From NCBI RefSeq assembly GCF_024206495.1, contig NZ_JAMBPQ010000017.1, positions 62,001 through 126,000 of the forward strand: a DNA stretch of 64,000 nucleotides, in the 5' to 3' direction. The position numbers were made by a program, and so were the translations under genes. The DNA comes from Paraburkholderia sp. CNPSo 3272. Its GTDB lineage: Bacteria > Pseudomonadota > Gammaproteobacteria > Burkholderiales > Burkholderiaceae. This document shows positions 1 through 7,465 of the stretch, one piece after another; the stretch's first letter is position 1; every line of letters begins with the position of its first letter. Below the pieces are notes generated by a model. The model saw only the letters and a list, made by a program, of their open reading frames with translations. It was not told the origin of the DNA and did no database searches.

Positions 1-241
1 TGTCCGTTGCGACCGTACCGAGACCCGGGCCAATGTCCGCCGCCCAGGCGTGCGCCGGGAGTTCGCTTCGATTGGCATGCTCGCGTCGAAAACGGAGGCT
101 CAAGCCGGCTTTCATCGGGAAGAGTGCATAGACGTGCGGAGTGCACCCCGCCCCGCAGGGCACGTTCCCGGGCATCGAGCGTGCGCTTCTCTTCTGATTC
201 CATCCTTCATCAGGCGATGTCAGTCTGCAGGAATAAACTCG

Positions 242-811
242 ATGAGTCTCGGTCAGATTTATGCCCGAATCTGGGATTGCCTCGCTGCCGCGGTACGCGA
301 AGATAGTCAGCCGTTCAAGGTGATGCAGGCCGCGACGATCGGCCTTGATGGTTCCCCGAATGTGCGCACCGTACTGCTTCGCAGCGCCAATGAAGTCGGG
401 AACCGGCTCACTTTCCATACCGACCTGCGCTCGCCCAAGATTGCCGAACTCACCCGGGAACCTCGCATCGCGCTCGTCGGTTGCGATCCCGTCCACAACC
501 TGCAAGTCCGCATATATGGCAAAACCCGAATCCTTCGCGACGGGCAAGCGCGAATCGATGCATGGAGGACCAGTCCCGACCACGATCTAATTGTTTACCG
601 CACGCGCCTGCCACCGGGAACCCGCATGAGTCATTCGGGTGATGCGTTCGACGCGGCACACGGTATTCCCGGCCCCGACGAGGGCCTTAAGCATTTCGGC
701 GTCGTGGAGTTGCGACCGGCGCGCCTGGATTGGCTAGACCTTTCGGAAAATCAGCGCGCGCTGTTTGTCCGTGACGGTGACAGCTGGACCCACAGCTGGA
801 TTGCCCCCTGA
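242..811 (+). CDS. Pyridoxamine 5'-phosphate oxidase-like FMN-binding protein
   Basis: A 189-residue protein of the split-barrel FMN-binding family (PNPOx-like). The N-terminal part shows the usual layout: a substrate-side segment SQPFKVMQAATIG, then a strand ending in PNVRTVLLRSA, then FHTDLRSPKIAEL, as in pyridoxamine phosphate oxidases where the Arg/Lys-rich strand binds the FMN phosphate. The C-terminal part (RLDWLDLSENQRALF) resembles the end of pyridoxamine phosphate oxidases and Alr4036-type homologues. The start was chosen at the ATG of MSLGQIYARIWDC because the reading frame upstream, back to position 50, looks non-coding. It converges on the ABC permease gene that ends at 851. Real PdxH is longer, so this is probably a paralogue with unknown substrate rather than the B6 enzyme itself. 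Confidence 0.75.
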   Translation: MSLGQIYARIWDCLAAAVREDSQPFKVMQAATIGLDGSPNVRTVLLRSANEVGNRLTFHTDLRSPKIAELTREPRIALVGCDPVHNLQVRIYGKTRILRDGQARIDAWRTSPDHDLIVYRTRLPPGTRMSHSGDAFDAAHGIPGPDEGLKHFGVVELRPARLDWLDLSENQRALFVRDGDSWTHSWIAP

Positions 812-850
812 TCGGGCGGGTGCAGGTCCAACGCGTTTAGAAAGACGCTT

Positions 851-1576
851 TCATCGTATCGTGTTCCGGCCTGCCGGCAACGGTCGAGGATGCGTATCCA
901 TTTGAATGCGTCGCGCGAGCAGCGCATTGGCGCCCCATTGCATCGCACCGCACAGCAGCAGATAGACGAGCCCGACGAACAGGAAGATTTGCGCCGGGTA
1001 CACGAGCAGACGGTTATTGAGCTGATTGGCGAGAAACGTGAATTCCGGCACGCCGACGATATAGGCGAGCGACGTATCCTTGATCAACGCCACCCACTGA
1101 TTGATGAACGACGGCATCATCACCCGCACGGCTTGCGGCAGGATGACCTCGCGTAGCGCCTGCCAGCGCGTCAGGCCAAGCGATAGCGCTGCCTGCCGCT
1201 GCCCTGCGCCGATCGACGCGATGCCTGCATAGACCGAATGCGACAGATATGCGCCGCCGATCAGCGCCAGCGCGCACACAACCGTCGCAAGACCTGGAAC
1301 ATCGATGTGCAGCAGGATCGGTATCAGGAAGAAGGTCCAGAAAATCAGCATCAGCACGGGAATCGCGCGAAAGAACGCGACCGTCGCGGTCAGCGCGAGA
1401 CGGACGAATCCGCGCGTCATGGCGAGCGCGACGCCAAGCGCGAATCCGATCAGGGCCGAGAGCAGCGCCGACACCACGGAGAGCGCGATGGTCAGCGCAA
1501 CGCCTCCCAGCGGTCCCGCCGGAAACGCGCCGATCAGCAAATAACGCAAAGCCGGCCACCACGCGAACCCGTTCAC
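851..1576 (-). CDS. Polar amino acid ABC transporter permease (HisQ/GltK type)
   Basis: A 241-residue inner-membrane permease of the His/Glu/Gln/Arg/opine family. Several hydrophobic helices are visible, and the EAA-type cytoplasmic loop reads AALSLGLTRWQALREVILPQAVR at about residues 135-157, the part that docks with the ATPase. The GTG start at 1576 overlaps the stop of the preceding permease gene in a GTGA, so the two are translationally coupled. This is the last gene of a three-gene operon with the binding protein (2321-3154) and the other permease (1573-2304). No ATPase gene follows; the next gene is the convergent PNPOx-like gene. The substrate is probably a polar amino acid, but the sequence does not say which. 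Confidence 0.85.
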   Translation of the reverse strand: MNGFAWWPALRYLLIGAFPAGPLGGVALTIALSVVSALLSALIGFALGVALAMTRGFVRLALTATVAFFRAIPVLMLIFWTFFLIPILLHIDVPGLATVVCALALIGGAYLSHSVYAGIASIGAGQRQAALSLGLTRWQALREVILPQAVRVMMPSFINQWVALIKDTSLAYIVGVPEFTFLANQLNNRLLVYPAQIFLFVGLVYLLLCGAMQWGANALLARRIQMDTHPRPLPAGRNTIR

Positions 1577-2304
1577 GCACGGCCTCGCTGCAAACCGTCC
1601 AGGCCGGCGCGTTGCCAGAGCACCAGCGCGACCTCGATCACGGCGATCGCCAGCACATAGAAGACCGTCGCGGTGCCGAATGCCTGGAAGGTCCTGAAGC
1701 TCTCGGTATCGACCTGCCGCGACATGTACGACAGTTCGCCGACGCCTATCGCCATCGTCAGCGACGAGTTTTTGATCACGTTCATGTATTGGCCGGCGAG
1801 CGGCGGCGTCGCGATGCGCAACGCCTGCGGCAGGATCACGTAGCGCAGGGTCGTGTAACGGCGCATTCCAAGCGCCGCGGCCGCCTGCCATTGGGCGTGG
1901 TTCACGCCGCGCAGGCCGGCCAGAAACTCTTCGCCGATGAACGCCGTGGTGTAGCAGGTCAATCCGACCCAGCCGGCGAACAGTTCGAAACTCGGCCAGC
2001 GCAGCGTGAGCGGCCCAAACGTTGCGAGATGCGGGGTGTTGAGCCAACTCATCCAGCCGGACGGCAGCACGGCTGCAACGCCGAAGTACCAGAACAGCAA
2101 TTGAACGAGCAGCGGAGAATTGCGGAAGACGAACACGTAGAGCGCAGCAGCGCGCGCAATCGCGCAAGTGCGGGCCGTGCGCGCAACCGCCAGCAAAAAT
2201 CCCAGGGGCGTCGCGCACGACGCCGCGCAGGCGGAGAGCATCAGTGTGACGAAGAAACCTTGTTCAAGCCACGCGAGGTACTTCGGTTCGAGCCAGCTAT
2301 GCAT
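1573..2304 (-). CDS. Polar amino acid ABC transporter permease (HisM/GltJ type)
   Basis: A 243-residue inner-membrane permease, partner of the one at 851-1576. Family hallmarks are the helix containing FFVTLMLSACAASCATPLGF, the segment YVFVFRNSPLLVQLLFWYF (the conserved R-N-x-P-L-L-V-Q motif of this family), and the EAA loop AAALGMRRYTTLRYVILPQA. The start was placed at MHSWLEPKYLAWL because the 24 residues upstream in frame are Arg-rich and would overlap the binding-protein gene. It lies 16 nt downstream of the binding-protein stop and overlaps the next permease by 4 nt. The pair should form a heterodimeric channel for amino acid uptake, energised by an ATPase encoded elsewhere. Confidence 0.85.
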   Translation of the reverse strand: MHSWLEPKYLAWLEQGFFVTLMLSACAASCATPLGFLLAVARTARTCAIARAAALYVFVFRNSPLLVQLLFWYFGVAAVLPSGWMSWLNTPHLATFGPLTLRWPSFELFAGWVGLTCYTTAFIGEEFLAGLRGVNHAQWQAAAALGMRRYTTLRYVILPQALRIATPPLAGQYMNVIKNSSLTMAIGVGELSYMSRQVDTESFRTFQAFGTATVFYVLAIAVIEVALVLWQRAGLDGLQRGRA

Positions 2305-2320
2305 GAATCGGGCGCCGCGC

Positions 2321-3154
2321 TCAACTGTTCTTTTGCGGGTCGCCGATCTTGAAGAGACGGGGCAGCGGCGCCGCACTCTTCGGGCCGAACCACTTGTCGT
2401 AAATCTGCCCGGCCTCGCCGTCGCTTTCCAGGTGCGTCAGCGTGCCGTTCACCGCATCGAGCAGACGCGTCTCGCCTTTGGGCACGCCAACGCCTTCGTA
2501 GTCGTTCGAGATCGTGAACGGGGAGATCTCGTAGCTCGCCTTGTCCGGTGCGCGTGCCAGCAGCGCGACGAGCTTCGGGCCGTCCTGCGTGATGGCCTGC
2601 ACGTTGCCCGTGCGCAGCGCAGCGAAAGCGAAAGGCGTGTCATCGTAAGCAATGATGGTTGCGCCCGGGAATTTCGCACGCACCTGTTGCTCGTTGGTCG
2701 TTCCTTTATCCGCGCCGATACGCAGACCATTGAGCTGTTCCGAAGACTTCAGCACGCCCTTCTTCGCAATGAACTGGGTGCCGGACGCGAAATATGGCGT
2801 GCTGAAATCCACTTCCTTCCTGCGATCGTCGGTAATCGTAAAGTTGGCGAATACCAGATCGACCTTGCCCGACTTCAGAAATGCGATGCGATTGGCGGGA
2901 TTGGTGGGTTGAACTTCGAGTTTCACACCCAGGTTTTTGGCGACGGCGCGCGCATAGTCCACGTCGAGGCCAACGATCTGATTATCTTTTGGATCGACGA
3001 AACCGAACGGCGGATTGCTGTCGAATGCAGCGACGCGCAACACGCCCGCCCGCTTGATGTCGTCAAGACGATCCGCATGGGCGGACGTCGATGCTACGAC
3101 CAGAAGCGCCGTCAACAGTGCGCCTGGCACTGCGCCCCAGATGCTGCTTTTCAT
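2321..3154 (-). CDS. Periplasmic amino acid-binding protein of ABC transporter
   Basis: A 277-residue solute-binding protein of the SBP_bac_3 family. A signal peptide (MKSSIWGAVPGALLTALLVV, cleavage after AHA near residue 27) precedes a typical start RAGVLRVAAFDSNPPFGFVD. The family signature GLDVDYARAVAKNLGVKLE follows, then DLVFANFTITDDRRKEVDFSTPYF, the ligand-binding strand set of His/Gln/Glu-binding proteins. It is the first gene of the operon with the two permeases at 1573-2304 and 851-1576. The AT-richer 487-bp stretch upstream (3155-3641) presumably carries its promoter. Ligand specificity cannot be read from the sequence; a glutamate/aspartate- or glutamine-like ligand is the family norm. 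Confidence 0.85.
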   Translation of the reverse strand: MKSSIWGAVPGALLTALLVVASTSAHADRLDDIKRAGVLRVAAFDSNPPFGFVDPKDNQIVGLDVDYARAVAKNLGVKLEVQPTNPANRIAFLKSGKVDLVFANFTITDDRRKEVDFSTPYFASGTQFIAKKGVLKSSEQLNGLRIGADKGTTNEQQVRAKFPGATIIAYDDTPFAFAALRTGNVQAITQDGPKLVALLARAPDKASYEISPFTISNDYEGVGVPKGETRLLDAVNGTLTHLESDGEAGQIYDKWFGPKSAAPLPRLFKIGDPQKNS

Positions 3155-3641
3155 TATCGGTTTTCCTTCTTTTCTCGTTGCCTTTGCGCTGCCGCTGACC
3201 TTGGCGCTGGCGAAGTACGCAGCCTATCCGCATGACGAGTGCGAAGGAACCAAGTATTTTTCAGATCGAAAGCGCTGGCCGCGATATGGACGAGGGCGCG
3301 CTGCCGCCGCGGCGTACGCCTCTGTGCCGCAAGTAATGTTGACGCATTCTTCTTGGCATGCGGCCTCGCACTGCAACTCTTGCCGCGAAATCGCATTCTC
3401 CCGGTAATGTCGACTTTGGCCAATCCCGTCGACGTGCATTTCTTTCGCGAGATAAAGGAATGCGAATGGGTTTCTGAGTTCTTACAAATTCAAGGTGTTA
3501 TCACCCTTGACCTGGGCACATCGGCTGCTTAGGATCAGTGTGGGACTTTGCTTTGAGCTTTTTCATCGATGCGTCGATAAGTCAGTTTCAGATCTCGGCA
3601 TCGCTCGCTGCAAAGTCCGGTTTGTCATTGGGGGGACTTTT
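3155..3641. other. Divergent intergenic region
   Basis: This 487-bp stretch separates the binding-protein gene (leftward) from the small membrane protein gene (rightward). I see no convincing gene in it; reading frames here are Arg-rich or lack a ribosome site. It contains one good promoter candidate at 3507-3535, preceded by an imperfect inverted repeat AAGGTG-TTAT-CACCCTT (3492-3508) that touches the -35 box. Confidence 0.5.
3507..3535 (+). promoter_or_regulatory. Sigma-70-like promoter for the GDH-anchor-like gene
   Basis: TTGACC at 3507-3512 and TAGGAT at 3530-3535 are separated by 17 nt, close to the sigma-70 consensus. The imperfect inverted repeat just upstream overlaps the -35 box and could be an operator. 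The start codon at 3642 lies about 100 nt further on and is preceded by a purine-rich GGGGGGA. Confidence 0.45.
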
Positions 3642-4061
3642 ATGTCTTACCGCCGCTGGACGTCTCCTGCCGAGACCGCAGAATGGATCATCCTCGTCGG
3701 CGCAGCTTTCGCAGTGCTGGGCGGGTGGATACCCTGGATGGGCCACGCCCCTTACTACTTCGTTGCCGGCGTTGCACTCATTGGCGCTGGCATCCTCATG
3801 CTATGGAACCGCTCAGCGGGACTGTGGTGGTATTTCGGCATGTTCGCCGCCGCCCTCGGCTGGTCGATCTTCAAGGTCGGGCTGGATGGCTGGAGTCTGC
3901 TGCCGCGACTCTTCGTGCTCGCCCTCATCGGTATCGGGATAAGCCTGGTCATTATCAGCAGCGGTTCGGCAGTCGGCCGGCCGCTGCGCGTGGCGGCAAC
4001 CATCACGGCAGTGTTCTACCTGGTCGCGATCGCCAGCATGCTTTGGTCCGCCATTGCCTGA
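3642..4061 (+). CDS. Stand-alone membrane-anchor-like domain of PQQ glucose dehydrogenase
   Basis: A 139-residue integral membrane protein with about four to five hydrophobic helices. Its pattern strongly recalls the N-terminal quinone-reactive membrane domain of membrane-bound PQQ glucose/quinate dehydrogenases (Gcd). A helix pair with G-W-x-P near residue 30 is followed by PYYFVAGVALIGAGILML, then GLWWYFGMFAAALGWSIFKV and GLDGWSLLPRL, matching the Gcd order Y-Y-x-x-A-G, L-W-x-Y, W-x-x-x-E/K-V-G-x-D-x-W-x-L-x-P-R. The PQQ propeller domain is absent: the gene ends at 4061 and nothing propeller-like follows. The start is the ATG after GGGGGGACTTTT. Homology is from memory of the E. coli Gcd sequence; function is inferred. 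It could be a remnant, a regulator, or a quinone-binding partner. Confidence 0.7.
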   Translation: MSYRRWTSPAETAEWIILVGAAFAVLGGWIPWMGHAPYYFVAGVALIGAGILMLWNRSAGLWWYFGMFAAALGWSIFKVGLDGWSLLPRLFVLALIGIGISLVIISSGSAVGRPLRVAATITAVFYLVAIASMLWSAIA

Positions 4062-4429
4062 TCAGAACCAACCGCGTCCAATACACACAAATCTGCGGGC
4101 TCGGCAATCGCCGTGTTCGTCGTCGGTCGGAACTCCACCTGGTTGATGAATCAACCGACTAATCGAGCGGCAACTCGTGCCGAAGGTCAACCGCATTCAT
4201 GCAATGGTGCAGTGCGTTTTACCGCAAGCCCGCATTCCTCCTACCACGCTTCGCCCGCGTATTAGTCGTCCGCCGCCAATTTCCAGCAATCGGAATACTT
4301 TTCCGCGCTGAGCGGGTTATTTCGATGGATCATATGGATATGCCTCCGATCTTCATATGTATCTCATTCGGAGTCCATATCGATAAAACGTGAGATTGAC
4401 GCTCCGCCGAATCGGACTACCGGGACAAC
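4062..4429. other. AT-rich intergenic region with imperfect hairpin
   Basis: I see no gene in this 368-bp gap. Its right half is clearly more AT-rich than the surroundings and contains the inverted repeats listed at 4332-4380. It probably holds the promoter and leader of the acyltransferase gene that starts at 4430. Confidence 0.4.
4332..4380 (+). promoter_or_regulatory. Imperfect leader hairpin upstream of acyltransferase gene
   Basis: ATATGGA (4332-4338) pairs with TCCATAT (4374-4380), and CTCCGA (4344-4349) pairs with TCGGAG (4368-4373). Together they form a bulged stem with an 18-nt loop, ending 49 nt before the start codon at 4430. It could be an operator or an RNA leader structure; no known family was recognised. 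Confidence 0.3.
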
Positions 4430-5641
4430 ATGATGCGAAACTCACCGACCGAGACTGCTTTCCTTCCCGACGTCGCCGCGCGCGCGAACACGGGTAGTCT
4501 TCGCCACGAGATACGCGTATGCAACACCCACGCGGACTTCCTGAAACTGCGCTCCTCCTGGGAGGCCGTCTGCACGGCGTGCCCGGCGACCCTCGAGTTT
4601 ACATACTGCGAACTTGCGGCGGCCAAAGCATTCGCGCGCGGCGCGGCGGTGAGTGTGGCGCTGGTCTACGACGGCGCCGCGCTCGTCGCACTCTGGCCGC
4701 TGTCCATTGCGCGCGAAGGCGCGTGCCGGGTCGCGCGGGCACTCGGCTGCGGCAGTAACGAGGAATATGGTGGCCCGCTCGTATCCGATCGTGGCGACGC
4801 GCGCTTCTACGAGGCCGCCGTCGATGCGCTGCGCAGCGTCAACGCCGACGTACTGGAGATACGCTTCGTCGAAAGCAACGGGCCGCTTCACGAGGCGCTC
4901 TCGCGTGCGCCTTTGTCGTGGGTCCAGCGCGCGCTTCCTGAGCGCTGGCGCCTGCTTTCCGGGTACGCCATGGAGCTGTCCCGGTTCCCCACCTTCGACG
5001 CCTTCATCGCCACGAGGCCCGACTCGCTGCGTCGCCCATTGCGACGCCTCGCAAGGCGGCTTTCGGAGGACGGCGCGGTTGAATACGGCTGGTGCAAGGA
5101 CGTCGACGACGCCCGAGCGGTACTCACGTGGCTCTTTGCGACGAAGCGCAACTGGGTGCTGGCTCGCGGCCTCGACGCCCCCTATTTGATGAATGACGAC
5201 GTGCGCGACTTCTTCATCGAACTCGCCGGGCGGACCGATCTCGTCACGACTCCACTGGTCTCGTTCGTCAAACTGGACGGCGCCCCCATTGCGGCATCCG
5301 TCAATCTGACCGGGCCGCGCAGACTGGAGTATTTCATCACGACGTATGACGAAGCTTATGCCGCCCGCTCCGTCGGCAACCTGCTGGTCGACAGCATGGC
5401 GCGATGGGCGCTCGAGAACGGCCGTGATTTCGACTTCCGCCCATACTTCTCGAGTTATAAGGAGCGTTGGTCAAATCATAAAAGCTGGTACGAGTCGCAT
5501 TTCGTCATACTCACCTGGCGCGGCAGGCTCGTCGAGTTTCCCCTTGCCGCGGAGCAGCTTCGACGCGTATTGCGCAGAGCGCGCGAGTTCGCCATCGACC
5601 CGCTGCGGGCGAAGCTGCGCGCCCTTACGTCGGCGCGGTGA
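4430..5641 (+). CDS. GNAT-fold acyltransferase, CelD/BcsL (FemAB-like) family
   Basis: A 403-residue cytoplasmic protein with the two-part layout of the CelD/BcsL acetyltransferases. An N-terminal part covers about residues 30-170. The second GNAT-like part (about 180-370) contains the segment FVKLDGAPIAASVNLT, then EYFITTYDEAYAARSVGNLL and DFDFRPYFSSYKERW; this last region (a D-x-x-R/G followed by Y-K-x-x-W) is typical of BioF2-like transferases acting on envelope or capsule precursors. No signal peptide or membrane helix is seen. It is a single gene, ending 17 nt from the convergent flavin-binding gene, with a shared hairpin across both stops. Substrate unknown. A distant relative sits at 40351-41352. 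Confidence 0.75.
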   Translation: MMRNSPTETAFLPDVAARANTGSLRHEIRVCNTHADFLKLRSSWEAVCTACPATLEFTYCELAAAKAFARGAAVSVALVYDGAALVALWPLSIAREGACRVARALGCGSNEEYGGPLVSDRGDARFYEAAVDALRSVNADVLEIRFVESNGPLHEALSRAPLSWVQRALPERWRLLSGYAMELSRFPTFDAFIATRPDSLRRPLRRLARRLSEDGAVEYGWCKDVDDARAVLTWLFATKRNWVLARGLDAPYLMNDDVRDFFIELAGRTDLVTTPLVSFVKLDGAPIAASVNLTGPRRLEYFITTYDEAYAARSVGNLLVDSMARWALENGRDFDFRPYFSSYKERWSNHKSWYESHFVILTWRGRLVEFPLAAEQLRRVLRRAREFAIDPLRAKLRALTSAR

Positions 5642-5660
5642 ACGCTGTAATCCGCGTTCA
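5639..5660. terminator. Bidirectional terminator hairpin over both stop codons
   Basis: TGAACGC (5639-5645) and GCGTTCA (5654-5660) form a perfect 7-bp stem with an 8-nt loop. The stem contains the TGA stop of the + strand acyltransferase gene and the TGA stop of the - strand flavin-binding gene. There is no clear U-tract, so termination strength is uncertain. Confidence 0.45.
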
Positions 5661-6350
5661 GCCGCCCTGCCGGTCTGACCAGGTCTTCACATAAGCCGGA
5701 GCCTCGCGCTCCGGCGTTGCGATGTCGGCCACGGGCGGCAACGGTGCGAGCGTCAGCGGCAGCACACCTGCCCAGACAGGCCGATCCATGTCCTCCTCGT
5801 CGTCCTTCGGGCCGCCCGTGCGGATCTTCGTCACGGACTCCGCGAGCGCAATGCGCATCACCGTGGTCGCTGCCAGTTCCTTGCGGTTACCCGCACGCAC
5901 TTCATGCCGGCGGCCCGGTGCGATGTGCTCCATGAAGGCATCGAGCACCGCCGCCTTGTGCTCCTCTGTCACCACCTCGAACACGCCGTAGATCACGGCG
6001 GAACGATAGTTCATCGAATGATTGAACGCCGAGCGCGCGAGCACGAGACCATCGAGATGCGTAACGGTCACGCAAACCTCGGCGCCATCGGCCGCGAGCC
6101 GCAGCATCCGGCTGCCGTTCGAACCGTGAATGTAGAGATGATCGCCCTCGCGCCAGCACGCGGTGGGGATGCAATGCACGCCGTGCTCGTCGGCGAAAGC
6201 GACGTGGCAGACGTAGGCTTCGTCAAGAATCGCGTGCAGTGTCGCCGCGTCGTAGTGGGCGCGCTGCGCGACCCGGCGCACGCGCGTGCGTTGCGAAGGT
6301 GCCGCGCTGGTGTCGAGGGCGGCTTCGTTGACGGCATCGGCGAAGGACAT
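5658..6350 (-). CDS. Flavin-nucleotide-binding split-barrel protein (NimA/PNPOx-like)
   Basis: A 230-residue protein of the pyridoxamine-5'-phosphate oxidase-related FMN-binding family (COG3467 type). Visible hallmarks are an N-terminal helix with Y-D-A-A-T-L-H-A-I-L-D-E, the strand AYVCHVAFADEHGVHCIPTA, then LYIHGSNGSRMLRLAADGAE and VCVTVTHLDGLVLARSAFNHSMNYRS. The N-H-S-M-N-Y-R-S segment is characteristic of this group. Family members bind FMN and some reduce nitro compounds or bind heme, but many have no known role. The start ATG at 6350 has a strong GGAGG 10 nt upstream on the minus strand. It is a single gene between the acyltransferase gene and the tRNA pair. Confidence 0.8.
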   Translation of the reverse strand: MSFADAVNEAALDTSAAPSQRTRVRRVAQRAHYDAATLHAILDEAYVCHVAFADEHGVHCIPTACWREGDHLYIHGSNGSRMLRLAADGAEVCVTVTHLDGLVLARSAFNHSMNYRSAVIYGVFEVVTEEHKAAVLDAFMEHIAPGRRHEVRAGNRKELAATTVMRIALAESVTKIRTGGPKDDEEDMDRPVWAGVLPLTLAPLPPVADIATPEREAPAYVKTWSDRQGG

Positions 6351-6551
6351 CGTTTGGTTCCTCCAGGGTACGGGTTGAGATGCCGCTTACGATAGACAAG
6401 CCGTGGCCCCATGGGTAGATCCAGACTTGCGTTGCGTCGTAGAGCCACGATGTTGCCGGGAGGAGATCTACCGTAGGTAATACATCGTAAACCGTTAAGT
6501 TTCCAACGTTATTTCTCCCAATCGGCCTCACCATGATCTGCCAGGAAAAAG

Positions 6552-6580
6552 CTGCAAGACCCAAAAATCTCCTGTACAAT
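6552..6580 (+). promoter_or_regulatory. Promoter of the tRNA-Asn/tRNA-Gly pair
   Basis: A near-consensus -10 box TACAAT at 6575-6580 lies 14 nt before the tRNA-Asn 5' end. A weak -35 box CTGCAA sits at 6552-6557 with 17-nt spacing. The position fits a stable-RNA promoter. Confidence 0.5.
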
Positions 6581-6594
6581 CCGGCCTCCTTGAT

Positions 6595-6670
6595 TCCCCG
6601 ATAGCTCAGTCGGTAGAGCGCCGGACTGTTAATCCGTAGGTCCCTGGTTCGAGCCCAGGTCGGGGAGCCA
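6595..6670 (+). tRNA. tRNA-Asn (GTT)
   Basis: A 76-nt cloverleaf with a 7-bp acceptor stem TCCCCGA/TCGGGGA, encoded 3' CCA, D-arm GCTCAGTCGGTAGAGC, anticodon GTT at 6628-6630 within CTGTTAA, and T-arm GGTTCGAGCC. It is followed 5 nt later by tRNA-Gly in the same orientation, so the two are cotranscribed. Confidence 0.95.
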
Positions 6671-6675
6671 GACAT

Positions 6676-6751
6676 GCGGGAGTAGCTCAGTTGGTAGAGC
6701 GCAACCTTGCCAAGGTTGAGGTCGCGAGTTCGAGACTCGTCTCCCGCTCCA
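6676..6751 (+). tRNA. tRNA-Gly (GCC)
   Basis: A 76-nt cloverleaf with acceptor stem GCGGGAG/CTCCCGC, encoded CCA, D-arm GCTCAGTTGGTAGAGC, anticodon GCC at 6709-6711 within TTGCCAA, and T-arm AGTTCGAGACT. It is the second gene of the tRNA pair. A decayed sensor kinase fragment lies just beyond its 3' end, a common site for past integration or deletion. Confidence 0.95.
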
Positions 6752-6859
6752 GCATCCACGCAGGCCATCCGCCTGCGATCAGCGCAGCGTCGGGGCGAGA
6801 CTGCCACTGCCCTGAGGCAGCGAAAACCGGAAGCACGCCCCTTTCCCCTCCAGCGAAGC

Positions 6860-7393
6860 CGCTTCGATCTGTCCGCCGTGCCGAGCATTTTGATCGCCTC
6901 GTCCAGATTTGGCACATCGCGTTGAAGCCATTGCATGGCGGCGATCGAACTCATACCGATTGCACTAACGGTGCTGACTGACCTCGTGAACGATAAACGC
7001 AACCAGCTCGCTGAGCGCCATGAGATTCGCGGCGCGGTCCAGCTTGCCTTGCGTATCGCGGAGATGCCGTTCCGCCGCTGCGCGCCGTTCGTGCTCGGAC
7101 TTGATATTGCGGTCGAGCTTCGCGTTTTCGAGCGAGATAGCCGCCTGCGAGGCGAGCACTTCGAGAATGCGCAAGCGGGCGAGTGTAAACGTGCCTGAAA
7201 TCCGGCTGTTCTCCAGATATAGCAAGCCAGTGAGTTCACCTTGCTTGATCAGCGGCGCGCACATGATCGAGCGCGAGCGGTGCGACCTGACGTACGCGTA
7301 TGCCATAGTGCGAGTCCCATACGTAGGTATACCTTCATCGTTCAGCGCACACTGAATAGCGGCAAGCGGATTACCATAACGACCTCGCCGCAC
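6860..7393 (-). pseudogene. Decayed GAF-domain sensor histidine kinase fragment
   Basis: The minus strand encodes the C-terminal half of a GAF domain, with SIMCAPLIKQGELTGLLYLE followed by TLARLRILEVLASQAAISLE. A coiled linker (SEHERRAAAERHLRDTQGKL) and an H-box LSELVAFIVHEVSQ follow. The frame then stops at 6965. One base of extra sequence shifts the frame, and the other frame continues with the expected HisKA text SAIGMSSIAAMQWLQRDVPN and LDEAIKML, ending near 6860. So the gene has lost its N-terminus, carries a +1 frameshift immediately after the phosphoacceptor His box, and lacks the ATPase domain. The intact ancestor would be a PAS/GAF hybrid kinase of the type with HEVNQPL followed by LRWL. 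No function is expected now. Confidence 0.75.
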
Positions 7394-7465
7394 GACGGCA
7401 ACGCACGAGATTCATAGAGGGCCTTTCCACGCATCAGCGGCTGTATGAGGCCCCTGCGCTGATTT

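Noticed and set aside
4199-4393. A 64-codon + strand frame in the gap before the acyltransferase gene
   Set aside because: No ribosome site and it overlaps the AT-rich hairpin region; no product recognised.
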